64,000 nt of DNA from Marinobacter guineae (GTDB lineage Bacteria; Pseudomonadota; Gammaproteobacteria; Pseudomonadales; Oleiphilaceae): NCBI RefSeq assembly GCF_002744735.1, contig NZ_KZ319341.1:49848-113847 (forward strand). The letters are read 5' to 3'. Positions 35,432 to 43,975 of the stretch are shown here, piece after piece. The first letter of the stretch is position 1. Every line of letters begins with the position of its first letter. Under the pieces are notes generated by a model, which was not told the origin of the DNA, did not search any database, and saw nothing but the letters and a program-made list of their open reading frames with translations. A program made the position numbers and the translations under genes.

Positions 35432-35439
35432 CAGAGTCA

Positions 35440-37068
35440 TCAACCTCCGTGGCCGCCCTGACTAAGCCGGAACTGCTCTATGGTTTTTCTCAGGGTTTCC
35501 GCCATGGCCAGCAGATCGCCGGCAATGCGAGCAGTCTCCTTGGCATCCCCGGAGGTCTGCTCCGCTGAGCGGCTGATTTCGATCACGTTGTGATTGATGG
35601 ATTCGGAAACGTCGCTCTGCTCGTTGGCCGCGCTCTCCATTTCCTGGTTGAGATCGGTAATCTCGCGCACCGCAGCTGCAATGGTCTGTAGTTCGGATTC
35701 AACCTTCAGAATCGCCGATACCTGATACTCCGCCATTTCCGAGGCGTGGCGCATGGTCGCCACGCAGTCCACCACTTCGCCCTTCAGGCCGTTGATGGTG
35801 TTACGGATTTCCTCAGTGGAATCCTGGGTGCGAGAGGCAAGCGCCCGCACTTCATCCGCCACCACCGAGAAGCCACGGCCCTGCTCACCAGCCCGCGCGG
35901 CCTCAATAGCAGCATTCAGCGCCAGCAGGTTGGTCTGGTCAGCAATTTTGGAAATCACTTCCAGCATGTCAGACATCTGGCCGGTGCGCTGGTTAAGCTG
36001 TTCAATCCGTTTCGCGCCGCTCTGTACTTCAGTATTGAGCGCCTCGATGCCTTCCACGGCATTGCGGGCGAGGCTTTCGCCCTTGCTGGCGGATTCCGCC
36101 GTGTCGGCAGATTTGCGGGTGGTGTGGATGGCGTTCTCCCGCACCTGGACGGCAGACGCGGCCATTTCCGTAGTTGCACTGGCCACCTGATCGGTATTGT
36201 CGCGCTGGGCCAGGACCTCACGTTCGGTTGTGTCTGCCTTGTCGGCAATACTGCGGGCAGCCTGTTCAACCTGCTCGGCGTTATCCATCACCGTGTTCAT
36301 GCTTTCGCGGATCTTCGCCATCATCCGGTTAAATGCGCGGGAGACGGAGCCAATTTCATCATTACGGCTAACTTCCAGCTCAATGGTCAAGTCGGAATTG
36401 CGGGAAATTTCGTCCATCCGGTCATGAAGCCGGCGCAGACGGGAAAACACCAGCCGGCTCAGGGCCGCCGCCGTCAGGAAAAACACCGCCGCGAAAATGG
36501 CCACCTGGATCCCGCCACTGGTCAGCTGCTGTTGCTGCAAACGGGCATCGCTTTCGGCCAGGGAATAATCCACCCGGATGGCACCAAGCACGTCCCCTTC
36601 TTTGGCCTGGTGACAGCCGAGACAATTCACGCCCTGGTAGTTCTCCATGGCAATAACCGGCTCAATCAGGGTGTAGACTCGCCCGTCCTCATTGCTGGAA
36701 TAGGTCTCCACCCGCTCACCGGCCAGCGCCTTCTTATCCAGCGGTTCTCGCTTCTGTTCCGATGCGTTGCCGGCACCGAAGGTGCGGTTCAGGTGGTCAC
36801 TGCGAATTACCCGCACATCGAGCACATCTTCCGGCGCCATTACCTTTTGCCGAAGCACATCCCGGTTGCTGATGGTGCCAGTGACCATCATGGTATTAAG
36901 CCCGTCGAAATAGGACTTGGCCAGCCCATCAACATACTTGTGGCTGAACTCTTCGACATGATCACGCTGTGAATCCGCGTTGTAGAGTACGGTAAACACA
37001 AGCACCAGTGAGAAAGCCGCCGCCAGGGCAGCGAGAAGCAGAAAACGAATGGAATAGTGTTTTTTCAT
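35440..37068 (-). CDS. Methyl-accepting chemotaxis protein with a periplasmic CxxCH (haem?) sensor
   Basis: Protein of 542 residues: membrane helix (about 8-29), periplasmic sensor (30-190) with [20 protein letters not shown], second membrane helix (about 188-212), HAMP, and a long coiled coil with the conserved hairpin tip [27 protein letters not shown]. The CxxCH after a Cache-like domain suggests covalently bound haem, so it may sense redox potential, O2 or NO. No NWETF-type CheR tether is seen at the C-terminus. A FliA-type promoter lies 60-86 bases upstream, as expected for a chemotaxis gene. Confidence 0.92.
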   Translation of the reverse strand: MKKHYSIRFLLLAALAAAFSLVLVFTVLYNADSQRDHVEEFSHKYVDGLAKSYFDGLNTMMVTGTISNRDVLRQKVMAPEDVLDVRVIRSDHLNRTFGAGNASEQKREPLDKKALAGERVETYSSNEDGRVYTLIEPVIAMENYQGVNCLGCHQAKEGDVLGAIRVDYSLAESDARLQQQQLTSGGIQVAIFAAVFFLTAAALSRLVFSRLRRLHDRMDEISRNSDLTIELEVSRNDEIGSVSRAFNRMMAKIRESMNTVMDNAEQVEQAARSIADKADTTEREVLAQRDNTDQVASATTEMAASAVQVRENAIHTTRKSADTAESASKGESLARNAVEGIEALNTEVQSGAKRIEQLNQRTGQMSDMLEVISKIADQTNLLALNAAIEAARAGEQGRGFSVVADEVRALASRTQDSTEEIRNTINGLKGEVVDCVATMRHASEMAEYQVSAILKVESELQTIAAAVREITDLNQEMESAANEQSDVSESINHNVIEISRSAEQTSGDAKETARIAGDLLAMAETLRKTIEQFRLSQGGHGG

Positions 37069-37127
37069 GGCAACCCGGCATAGGAGCCGCCCAGCCGGCG
37101 GCTTGAAGATTGTTTTAACTGGTAATA

Positions 37128-37154
37128 ATGACGGCCAACTGTCGCCGAACTTTA
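37128..37154 (-). promoter_or_regulatory. FliA (sigma-28) type promoter for the chemoreceptor gene
   Basis: On the minus strand TAAA (37154-37151), exactly 15 bases, then GCCGTCAT (37135-37128). The sigma-28 consensus is TAAA-N15-GCCGATAA, so the match is 10 of 12 with ideal spacing. The gene start at 37068 is 60 bases further, a normal leader length. Confidence 0.65.
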
Positions 37155-37352
37155 TAGATGTGCGTCAATTATTTCCTGACTTAGATCAGATCGAGGGCAG
37201 GTCAATCACACTTCCTGCACAGAAAAAGGAGAAACGTACGGGGCCAAAGAGTTGGCCTGAAAGCTGCAAAGGTTCTGTGGTGAGTACCAGGAATTCCAAA
37301 CGCTAAATGGCCGGCAACCGCAATGCGGTGGGTCGAAGGAGGAAAACCATCC

Positions 37353-38021
37353 ATGTCCCTACTGACTTCTCTGATCCGGGCGAGTACCCAGTTCCAGCAG
37401 GCCATGGAAAAGCGCCAGACACCTGCCACAGGCCCGGAAGCCTCAGCTGCCAGGTCCCAGGGCAAAACAGTAGAAGCCGAACTGACGGACGGCGATGACC
37501 GCTTCACACCCTCTGACAGCAACCAGACCGACCTTGGCCGCCTGAAATCCCGCAACCTTGCCATGGCCGACTACAAACAAACCGTGGGGCAGGATCTTGC
37601 CTTCGTGCGGGAGACGCTGCGGCACAAACTTGCCGAATACAACCTGCACCCGGCAACCACGCTCAACGTGAGCAAAGATGAAAATGGCGGTGTCGCGGTG
37701 GAAGGAAAAATAGCGGACAAGACCCGTGCGCTGATTGAGAAAGACCTCAACGTGAACAAAAACTTCAAGGAAGCGTTCAATCGCCTGAGCGTCAACGAAC
37801 CAACACTGGATTTCATGGACAACGCACTCAAGCTGAACCAGGCCTATGGAGTCAACAACCCGTTACTGGACACCCTGATCAGCGAAAACCAGCAGTTCAA
37901 CGGCCTTCAGGACCTGGTTCACCGATACGACACCATGCGGCGCTCGGTGAGTGCCGAACAGATAGAAGCGGCGGGCGGCAATACCCGGGCGTACGCTTTC
38001 AACCTGAACGCCCGGGCCTGA
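37353..38021 (+). CDS. Conserved hypothetical protein, possibly surface/flagellar related
   Basis: The ATG at 37353 has AGGAGG ten bases before it. The 222 residues have no signal peptide or membrane segment. They start MSLLTSLIRASTQFQQAM, then a Thr/Asp/Ser-rich linker, and from about residue 70 a helical domain with DYKQTVGQDLAFVRETLRHK, GVAVEGKIADKTRALIEKDL and FKEAFNRLSVNEPTLDFMDN. I do not recognise the family. Placement next to a chemotaxis gene might hint at motility, but the genes diverge and nothing in the sequence confirms it. Confidence 0.6.
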   Translation: MSLLTSLIRASTQFQQAMEKRQTPATGPEASAARSQGKTVEAELTDGDDRFTPSDSNQTDLGRLKSRNLAMADYKQTVGQDLAFVRETLRHKLAEYNLHPATTLNVSKDENGGVAVEGKIADKTRALIEKDLNVNKNFKEAFNRLSVNEPTLDFMDNALKLNQAYGVNNPLLDTLISENQQFNGLQDLVHRYDTMRRSVSAEQIEAAGGNTRAYAFNLNARA

Positions 38022-38030
38022 TACTGGGTA

Positions 38031-38654
38031 TCAGACTTCGAAAGGAGCCGGATCCCCTTTGCCAACCCGGATCACCACCGGCGCTTCCCCGGTGAAATCC
38101 ACCACCGTAGTTGCCTCCATACCGCAGAATCCGCCATCAATAATCAGATCCAGCTCATGCTCCAGGGTGTCCCGGATATCGTAGGGGTCGGTCATCGGCT
38201 CCATTTCACCGGGCAGAATCAAGGTACTGCTCATGATCGGCTCACCGAGCTCACCCAGCAATTCCTGAACAATGGCATTATCCGGCACCCGCACACCCAC
38301 AGAGCGACGCTTCGGATGCAGTAACCGGCGTGGCACCTCACTGGTGGCATCCAGAATGAAGGTGTAGGGCCCCGGCGTGAAATTCTTCAGCAACCGATAC
38401 TGAGTGTTGTCTACCTTGGCATACACCCCAATGTCGGAAAGGTCCCGGCACACCAGCGTAAAATTGTGCTTGTCATCCAGCCTGCGAATCCGCTTGATCC
38501 GGTCCGCCGCCTGCTTGTCACCCAGGTGACAACCAATGGCGTAGGCGGAATCCGTGGGGTAAACAATCACGCCCCCCCGACGAAGGATATCCACCGCCTG
38601 GTTGATCAGACGCTTCTGCGGCGTCTCCGGATGGATCTGGAAAAACTGACTCAT
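38031..38654 (-). CDS. Sua5/YciO/YrdC-family protein (YciO type)
   Basis: The ATG at 38654 (MSQFFQIHPETPQKR) overlaps the BolA stop by one base. The 207 residues carry the YrdC fold pattern: GGVIVYPTDSAYAIGCHLGD, RIRRLDDKHNFTLVCRDLSD, FTPGPYTFILDATSEVPRRL, RRSVGVRVPDN. YciO proteins are related to TsaC/Sua5, which make threonylcarbamoyl-AMP for tRNA t6A. Their own role is debated and they are thought to bind RNA. The expected length fits. It is coupled to the BolA gene. Confidence 0.88.
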   Translation of the reverse strand: MSQFFQIHPETPQKRLINQAVDILRRGGVIVYPTDSAYAIGCHLGDKQAADRIKRIRRLDDKHNFTLVCRDLSDIGVYAKVDNTQYRLLKNFTPGPYTFILDATSEVPRRLLHPKRRSVGVRVPDNAIVQELLGELGEPIMSSTLILPGEMEPMTDPYDIRDTLEHELDLIIDGGFCGMEATTVVDFTGEAPVVIRVGKGDPAPFEV

Positions 38655-39007
38655 TAACCCTCTCCCTGAGCGGTTCGCGCCGCCATCGCCGGATCCTTCT
38701 TGGAACCGCCCATACAATTGGGAGACTCCGGCGCCGCCTGCCCGGAAGCCTCCCACTCCTCCGGAGAATACAAATGCAGCGCCAACGCATGCACCTCACC
38801 CTCCAGTTCCTCAGCCAACACCTTATAAATAGCCTGATGCCGCCGCACCTTCATCTGCCCCTCAAATTCCGGTGACACCAGCGTCACCTTGAAATGGGTT
38901 TCAGAATTCGGCGGCACACTGTGCTTGTGACTCTCGTTTTCCACCTGAAGAAGACGCGCATCAAACGCATCTTTCAGTTTGGTTTCAATCGCATTCTGGA
39001 TTTTCAT
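38654..39007 (-). CDS. BolA-family protein
   Basis: Protein of 117 residues with the BolA pattern: IETKLKDAFDARLLQVENESHKH, THFKVTLVSPEFEGQMKVRR HQAIYKVLAEELEG, VHALALHLYSPEEW. The C-terminal 30 residues (CMGGSKKDPAMA) are a disordered extension. The conserved His and FKV/H-x-x-VY positions are kept. BolA proteins partner with monothiol glutaredoxins in Fe-S handling and affect morphology and stress responses. No glutaredoxin gene is nearby. First gene of a two-gene unit with the YciO-like gene. Confidence 0.9.
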   Translation of the reverse strand: MKIQNAIETKLKDAFDARLLQVENESHKHSVPPNSETHFKVTLVSPEFEGQMKVRRHQAIYKVLAEELEGEVHALALHLYSPEEWEASGQAAPESPNCMGGSKKDPAMAARTAQGEG

Positions 39008-39072
39008 GTTTCAAGACTCCTACTGCTCAAGCCGCGAAAAAAAAGGGCGAATGGCAAATGGTTAGAAGCGGG

Positions 39073-39171
39073 TGTGAAGATGGCCTTCCCAAAAGTGTGT
39101 GTTGCCAGGGATGGCAACACCAAGCCCCCAAGGATGGGTTCACGGCGTCTTTTGGGAAGGCCATCTTCACA
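39073..39171. repeat. 99-base intergenic element: 23-bp inverted repeat around an inner hairpin
   Basis: The arm at 39073-39095 is perfectly complementary to 39149-39171. Inside, 39099-39107 (GTGTTGCCA) pairs with 39112-39120 around GGGA. Flanking pieces are also partly palindromic (for example CAAGCCCCCAAGGATGGG). It lies between the BolA start and the topB start. The structure, and my recollection of similar strings in Marinobacter intergenic regions, suggest a dispersed REP-like or MITE-like element. Spurious frames run through it on both strands. Confidence 0.7.
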
Positions 39172-39283
39172 GCCGCCTCCACCAACACTCCCAGTCTACT
39201 ACACATACAAGGCACCACCCGAACCTTGACAGCATAAAGCCAAAACGCCACATTCCCATCCCGTTTCCAAAACACCAGACCCC

Positions 39284-41467
39284 ATGCACCTGTACATCGC
39301 CGAAAAACCAAGCCTCGGCCGCGCCATCGCCGCCGCCCTACCCGGCCCGCACCAGAAAGGCCAGGGCTGGATTCGCTGTGGCCAGGGCGAACAGGCAGCC
39401 ACCGTCAGCTGGTGCATCGGCCACCTACTGGAACCGGCCGAACCCGCCCGCTACAACCCGGCCTGGAAAAAATGGCGCCTGGAAGACCTCCCCCTGTTTC
39501 CCGAAAAATGGGAAGTCATGCCCAAGGACAGCGTGCGCCAACAGCTCAAAGTCCTCGAATCCCTGATCCGCCAGGCCGAAACCATCACCCACGCCGGCGA
39601 CCCGGACCGCGAAGGCCAGCTCCTGGTGGACGAAGTTATCCGCTATTTCGGTGCCAGCGCACCGGTAAAGCGGGTCCTGATCAACGATCTGACCCCGGCG
39701 GCCGTGGCCAAAGCGCTCCGGAGCCCGAAAGATAACCGCGAATTCCGGCGCCTTTCCCACTCGGCCTTGGCCAGGCAGCGGGCCGACTGGCTCTACGGCA
39801 TCAACCTGACCCGCTTCTACACCCTCAGTTACCAGCAGCAAGGAGAACAGGGTGTCTATTCCGTTGGCCGGGTGCAAACCCCGGTGCTTGGCCTGGTGGT
39901 GGAACGGGACAACACCATCGAGAACTTCCAGCCCAGACCCTATTTCAGGATTGAGGCCCGCTTCAAGGCCGAGGAAGAAGAAGCCGACCAGCAAACCTTC
40001 ACCGCCCGCTGGCTACCGGACGACCAATTCCAGGACCACCTTGACGAAGAAAATCGCCTGCTAAGCCGGGAAGTGGCCGAGGAGATAGCCCAGAGCGTAC
40101 AAAGCCGGCCCGGCAAGATCACCGAATCCCGCTTCCGGGACCGACCGGAAGCACCGCCACTGCCATTTTCCCTGTCGGCACTGCAGATCGAAGCCGGCCG
40201 GTTGTTCCGGATGGGCGCCAAAGAGGTGCTTGATACCGCCCAGAACCTCTACGAACGCCACCAGCTGATCACCTACCCCCGTTCCGATTGCCGTTACCTG
40301 CCGGAAGGGCATTACGACCAGCGGGAACAGGTGGTGCGGGCGATCGGCCGGGTGGCGCCGGACCTTCAGCAAGCCTGTGATGGCGCGAACCTGGAACGGA
40401 AAACCGCCGCCTGGAACGACAAACAGGTAGATGCCCACCATGCGATTATCCCCACCAGCCGGCCGACGCCCAACGGCAAACTCAGTGCGGCGGAACAGAA
40501 AATCTACGGCCTGATCAGCCGCTACTACCTGATGCAGTTTGCCGCAGACGCAGTGCACCGGGAAGGCAAGCTTACGGTACGGGTGGGGGAACACCAGTTC
40601 CGGGCCACGGAAACCGCCCTTCTGGTGCCCGGCTGGAAAGCCCTGGAGATAAAACTCAGGGAAGGCCGTACCGAACTGGAGAAAACACCGCTACCCCGAC
40701 TGGAGAAGGACGAACCGGTTTTCTGCGAAGACACCTCCGTTGTAGAGCGGAAGACGCAGCCGCCCCAGCATTTTACCGATGCCACCTTGTTATCGGCGAT
40801 GACAAATATCGCCCGTTTTGTAACCGACACCGAGCTTCGAAAAACCCTGCGCGAAACCGATGGCCTCGGCACAGAGGCGACCCGGGCGGCCATCATCGAC
40901 ACTCTTTTCAAACGGGATTATCTGTACCGGGACAGCCGACACATCCGCGCCACGGACAAAGGCAAGGCACTGATCAGCGCCCTGCCTGAATCGGCCAGTA
41001 CGCCGGATCGCACGGCGGTGTGGGAGGCCACCCTGGAGAGCATTCGCCGTGGCGAGGGCGACCCGAAAAAGTTTCTGGAAACCCTGAAACAGGAAATTCG
41101 CGGCTTCCTGAACCGGCCCCAGGGCCAGCCAGCGGGCGGTTCCACGGCTCCTGAGACTGGCGCACCGGAAAACCAGCCCCACTGCCCGAAATGCCGGGCC
41201 CCCATGCTCGAACGGGACGGCAAGTTCGGGCGCTTCTATGCCTGCACCCGCTACCCGGATTGCCGCGGCACTCGCCCACTGGAAGAGGCCAGCCCCCAGG
41301 ACGGTACCAGCCAAAAGCCGATCCCCTGCCCCCACTGCTTCTCACCCCTGGTTCGGCGAAAAGGAAAAAAAGGCTGGTTCTGGGGCTGCAGTAATTTCCC
41401 CGGCTGCCGACAAACGCTGGATGATGACAACGGAAAACCCGCAGTCCGTTTACGCAAATCTACATAA
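39284..41467 (+). CDS. topB: DNA topoisomerase III
   Basis: Protein of 727 residues, type IA topoisomerase. Toprim: MHLYIAEKPSLGRAIAAAL and AGDPDREGQLLVDE; active-site tyrosine in LITYPRSDCRYL (about residue 330); DGLGTEATRAAIIDTLFKR. C-terminally there are two Cys4 zinc-ribbon modules: CPKCRAPML...CTRYPDC and CPHCFSPLV...CSNFPGC, spanning about 627-715. It separates linked DNA during replication and recombination through single-strand passage. It is monocistronic, with a hairpin downstream. Confidence 0.95.
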   Translation: MHLYIAEKPSLGRAIAAALPGPHQKGQGWIRCGQGEQAATVSWCIGHLLEPAEPARYNPAWKKWRLEDLPLFPEKWEVMPKDSVRQQLKVLESLIRQAETITHAGDPDREGQLLVDEVIRYFGASAPVKRVLINDLTPAAVAKALRSPKDNREFRRLSHSALARQRADWLYGINLTRFYTLSYQQQGEQGVYSVGRVQTPVLGLVVERDNTIENFQPRPYFRIEARFKAEEEEADQQTFTARWLPDDQFQDHLDEENRLLSREVAEEIAQSVQSRPGKITESRFRDRPEAPPLPFSLSALQIEAGRLFRMGAKEVLDTAQNLYERHQLITYPRSDCRYLPEGHYDQREQVVRAIGRVAPDLQQACDGANLERKTAAWNDKQVDAHHAIIPTSRPTPNGKLSAAEQKIYGLISRYYLMQFAADAVHREGKLTVRVGEHQFRATETALLVPGWKALEIKLREGRTELEKTPLPRLEKDEPVFCEDTSVVERKTQPPQHFTDATLLSAMTNIARFVTDTELRKTLRETDGLGTEATRAAIIDTLFKRDYLYRDSRHIRATDKGKALISALPESASTPDRTAVWEATLESIRRGEGDPKKFLETLKQEIRGFLNRPQGQPAGGSTAPETGAPENQPHCPKCRAPMLERDGKFGRFYACTRYPDCRGTRPLEEASPQDGTSQKPIPCPHCFSPLVRRKGKKGWFWGCSNFPGCRQTLDDDNGKPAVRLRKST

Positions 41468-41512
41468 CGATACTGAACACAAATGCACATTTTGTGATAA
41501 TTGGTTGATATA

Positions 41513-41538
41513 GCAGAGCACTCCGCCCAAAGCTCTGC
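41513..41538 (+). terminator. Hairpin after topB (possible terminator)
   Basis: GCAGAGC (41513-41519) pairs with GCTCTGC (41532-41538) over a 12-base loop. There is no immediate T-run. Just before it, CACAAA (about 41478-41483) and TTTGTG (about 41491-41496) form a dyad that could be an operator for the response-regulator operon starting at 41580. Confidence 0.35.
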
Positions 41539-41579
41539 ACCATGCCTGGCAAAAAAAGCAAAACTCCGGGAGAGGCTTA

Positions 41580-42314
41580 ATGCGTATTGCTTTGCTTGAA
41601 GACGAAACCGAACAGGCACAGCACATCCAATCGATTCTGTCTGAGCGCGGACACCACTGCGACAGCTTCCCTACCGGCCAGAACTTCCTGAGCGCGGTAC
41701 TGCATCGCAGCTACGAGCTCCTGATCCTCGACTGGCAAATTCCGGACATGACCGGTATCGACGTTCTTGAAAGCGTACGGGCCCAACTGAACTGGCCGAT
41801 TCCCGTGGTTTTTCTCACCCAGCGCGACAGCGAAGCCGATATCGTCCGCGCCCTGGACGCCGGTGCCGACGATTACCTCGCCAAGCCCGCCCGGGCGGCG
41901 GAACTGGTTGCGCGTATCAACGCCCTGGCCAGACGCACGAATCCGGACAGCGAAAAGGAAGTCCTTCGTTATGGACCTTTCGAAATCAACACCCAGCACC
42001 GAACCATTGCCCTGCATGGCGAAGAACTCACGCTGACAGACAAGGATTTTGACCTGACCCTGTTCCTGTTCCAGAACCAGGGCCGGCTGCTGACCCGGGA
42101 AATGCTGCTTGAGCGGGTCTGGGGCCTGGCCCGCGATATCAACACCCGCACTGTTGACACCCACATGAGCCGTCTTCGCCGGCGCCTGGGCCTGAATCCG
42201 GAAAACGGTTTCCGGATCAAAACCATTTACCAACGCGGCTACCGCCTGGAAACCATGAAAGCCCAGGAGCAGGATGTCGATTCACCTGAGACAGACACGG
42301 TAACCAATGATTGA
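41580..42314 (+). CDS. OmpR/PhoB-family response regulator
   Basis: Protein of 244 residues. Receiver domain: acidic pair EDE near the start (MRIALLEDETEQ), phosphoacceptor Asp in ELLILDWQIPDMTGID (about residue 51), Thr/Ser and Lys in FLTQRDSE and LAKPARAAEL. DNA-binding winged helix: LTDKDFDLTLFLFQNQGRLL, TRTVDTHMSRLRRRLGLNP, IKTIYQRGYRLE. It should be phosphorylated by the CHASE2 kinase encoded two genes downstream. It overlaps the FecR gene by eight bases. Confidence 0.92.
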   Translation: MRIALLEDETEQAQHIQSILSERGHHCDSFPTGQNFLSAVLHRSYELLILDWQIPDMTGIDVLESVRAQLNWPIPVVFLTQRDSEADIVRALDAGADDYLAKPARAAELVARINALARRTNPDSEKEVLRYGPFEINTQHRTIALHGEELTLTDKDFDLTLFLFQNQGRLLTREMLLERVWGLARDINTRTVDTHMSRLRRRLGLNPENGFRIKTIYQRGYRLETMKAQEQDVDSPETDTVTND

Positions 42315-43944
42315 TACTCGGTTGCCAAGGCTGCCTGCACTACTGCTGACAATTACCCTCCTCGCCTGTGCGTTTCCGACAGCTGCGGAACTGTCGGTAG
42401 CCCGTGGGTCCGCCGGGCAGCCTGATGCTTCGTCGGCCAGCCCGGTGCCGGAGTGGATCTACACCCTGCACCCGGGCGAGAGCTTCTCGGAAGTGGCAAA
42501 CGACTTGCTGGCACAGAACTTCAGCACCAGCCGCCTGCTTCAGTACAACAAGATCAGCAATGGCGCCATCCTCGGTGCCGGCGACGCCGTTCGCATTCCC
42601 CTGGCGTGGCTGAAGCGCCAGCCACAACCGGCGAAGGCCACCACCGTCTCGGGAACTGTTCAACTGATTTCAGGCAACACCGGCCGCAAGATACCCCTGA
42701 GCGAAGACACCCTGATTCGAGTGGGCGACGAGATTCTGTCGGCCTCTGGTACCGCGACCATCGAACTGGCCGACGGCTCGGAAGTAAGGATCTCGCCCAA
42801 CTCCCGCCTGATATTCAATCGTCTGACCCAATACGGCAAGGCTGGCATGGTCGACACCCGCCTGCGGCTCAACCACGGTGAAATCCACACCCGGGTAAAA
42901 CCGGTAATAGAAGGTGGAGCACGTTTTGAGATTGAAACTCCGTCAGCCGTAGCCGCCGTGCGCGGCACCGCATTTGCCCTCCAGGCCTCAGCCAAAGGCA
43001 CCAGCCTGCAGGTAACCGAAGGCGAGGTGGATTTCGGCGCACCGGGCAAAACCCGCCGTATTCCCGCCGGCTTCGGTGCCAGTCTGTCTACCAATAGCAA
43101 CAGCGGCCTGAGCATTCGCCGCCTGCCGCCCGCTCCGGCAATCAACCCTCTACCCCCAACGCTGACCCAATTGCCATCAACAATGACCTGGCAGGAAAGC
43201 CGAGCCCCCCTGCACCGGGTGGACATTTTTGAAGCCGACAGCGGCCGCTGGGTGGAAAGCCGGAAAATTACCGGTAACAGCTTTGATATCGGCCGGCTGG
43301 ACAACGGCAGCTACGAAATTCACCTGGCCGCTCTGGACAGCCGCGGCATCGCCGGTATGCCTGGCGTGATTCCTGTCGACGTCGACCTGCAGGCCAGAAT
43401 AGCAAGCCTGGTATCACCCTCAGACGGTGAAACCGTGAACGATGACATGCCGGAATTCCGGTGGCAGCTCAACGGCGACAACGAAGTGGCCCGGGTGGAA
43501 GTCGCCGAAGACCAAGACTTCCGGAACCTGGTCGCCACCAGCGAATGGGCACCGGAAACCTCGGCCCTGCCATCACGCCCTCTCGGGCCGGGCAAATATT
43601 ACTGGCGTGTTGTCACCGAGGCCGGAGGCAACTCCGTGGCCACCACCGAGGCACGGCAGCTTGTGGTCAATGGCAGCCTGCCGCCGGTACGCATCATCAG
43701 CGTCAACTACATCGACAGCCAGGTGCGAGTGTTCTGGGAGAAGATCGTCACGGCGACAGATTACCGCCTGCAGCTGTCTGAAGAGCCGGGATTCAACAAC
43801 ATTATCAAGGAAGCAACTCTGTCTGATACCACGGCAGCCTTGCGTCTGATTCCCGGAAGGCGGTATTTTGTGCGCCTGAAAGCTCTTTCTGATGGTCCGC
43901 TGCAAAGCCGCTGGGGACCTGGGAGGGAATTGTACCTGGAATAA
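42307..43944 (+). CDS. Exported LysM-FecR protein with Fn3-like repeats
   Basis: Protein of 545 residues with a signal peptide (LPALLLTITLLACAFPTAAE). In order: a LysM-like domain (EWIYTLHPGESFSEVANDLLA, about 50-105), a FecR domain (TLIRVGDEILSASGTATIEL to PSAVAAVRGTAFALQ, about 118-255), then two or three beta-rich domains of Fn3 type (about 285-545; ISVNYIDSQVRVFWEKIVTA). This is a periplasmic sensor-adapter that could bind peptidoglycan through LysM. Such genes are regularly found between a response regulator and a CHASE2 kinase. It starts inside the end of the regulator gene, so translation is coupled. Confidence 0.85.
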   Translation: MIDTRLPRLPALLLTITLLACAFPTAAELSVARGSAGQPDASSASPVPEWIYTLHPGESFSEVANDLLAQNFSTSRLLQYNKISNGAILGAGDAVRIPLAWLKRQPQPAKATTVSGTVQLISGNTGRKIPLSEDTLIRVGDEILSASGTATIELADGSEVRISPNSRLIFNRLTQYGKAGMVDTRLRLNHGEIHTRVKPVIEGGARFEIETPSAVAAVRGTAFALQASAKGTSLQVTEGEVDFGAPGKTRRIPAGFGASLSTNSNSGLSIRRLPPAPAINPLPPTLTQLPSTMTWQESRAPLHRVDIFEADSGRWVESRKITGNSFDIGRLDNGSYEIHLAALDSRGIAGMPGVIPVDVDLQARIASLVSPSDGETVNDDMPEFRWQLNGDNEVARVEVAEDQDFRNLVATSEWAPETSALPSRPLGPGKYYWRVVTEAGGNSVATTEARQLVVNGSLPPVRIISVNYIDSQVRVFWEKIVTATDYRLQLSEEPGFNNIIKEATLSDTTAALRLIPGRRYFVRLKALSDGPLQSRWGPGRELYLE

Positions 43945-43975
43945 TCCGTTTTTCGACCGACACACAGCAGGGCTC

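Noticed and set aside
39027..39311. Small proteins predicted across the palindromic repeat on both strands
   Set aside because: They are translations of the inverted-repeat element; both strands give near-identical peptides such as MAFPK because of the palindrome.
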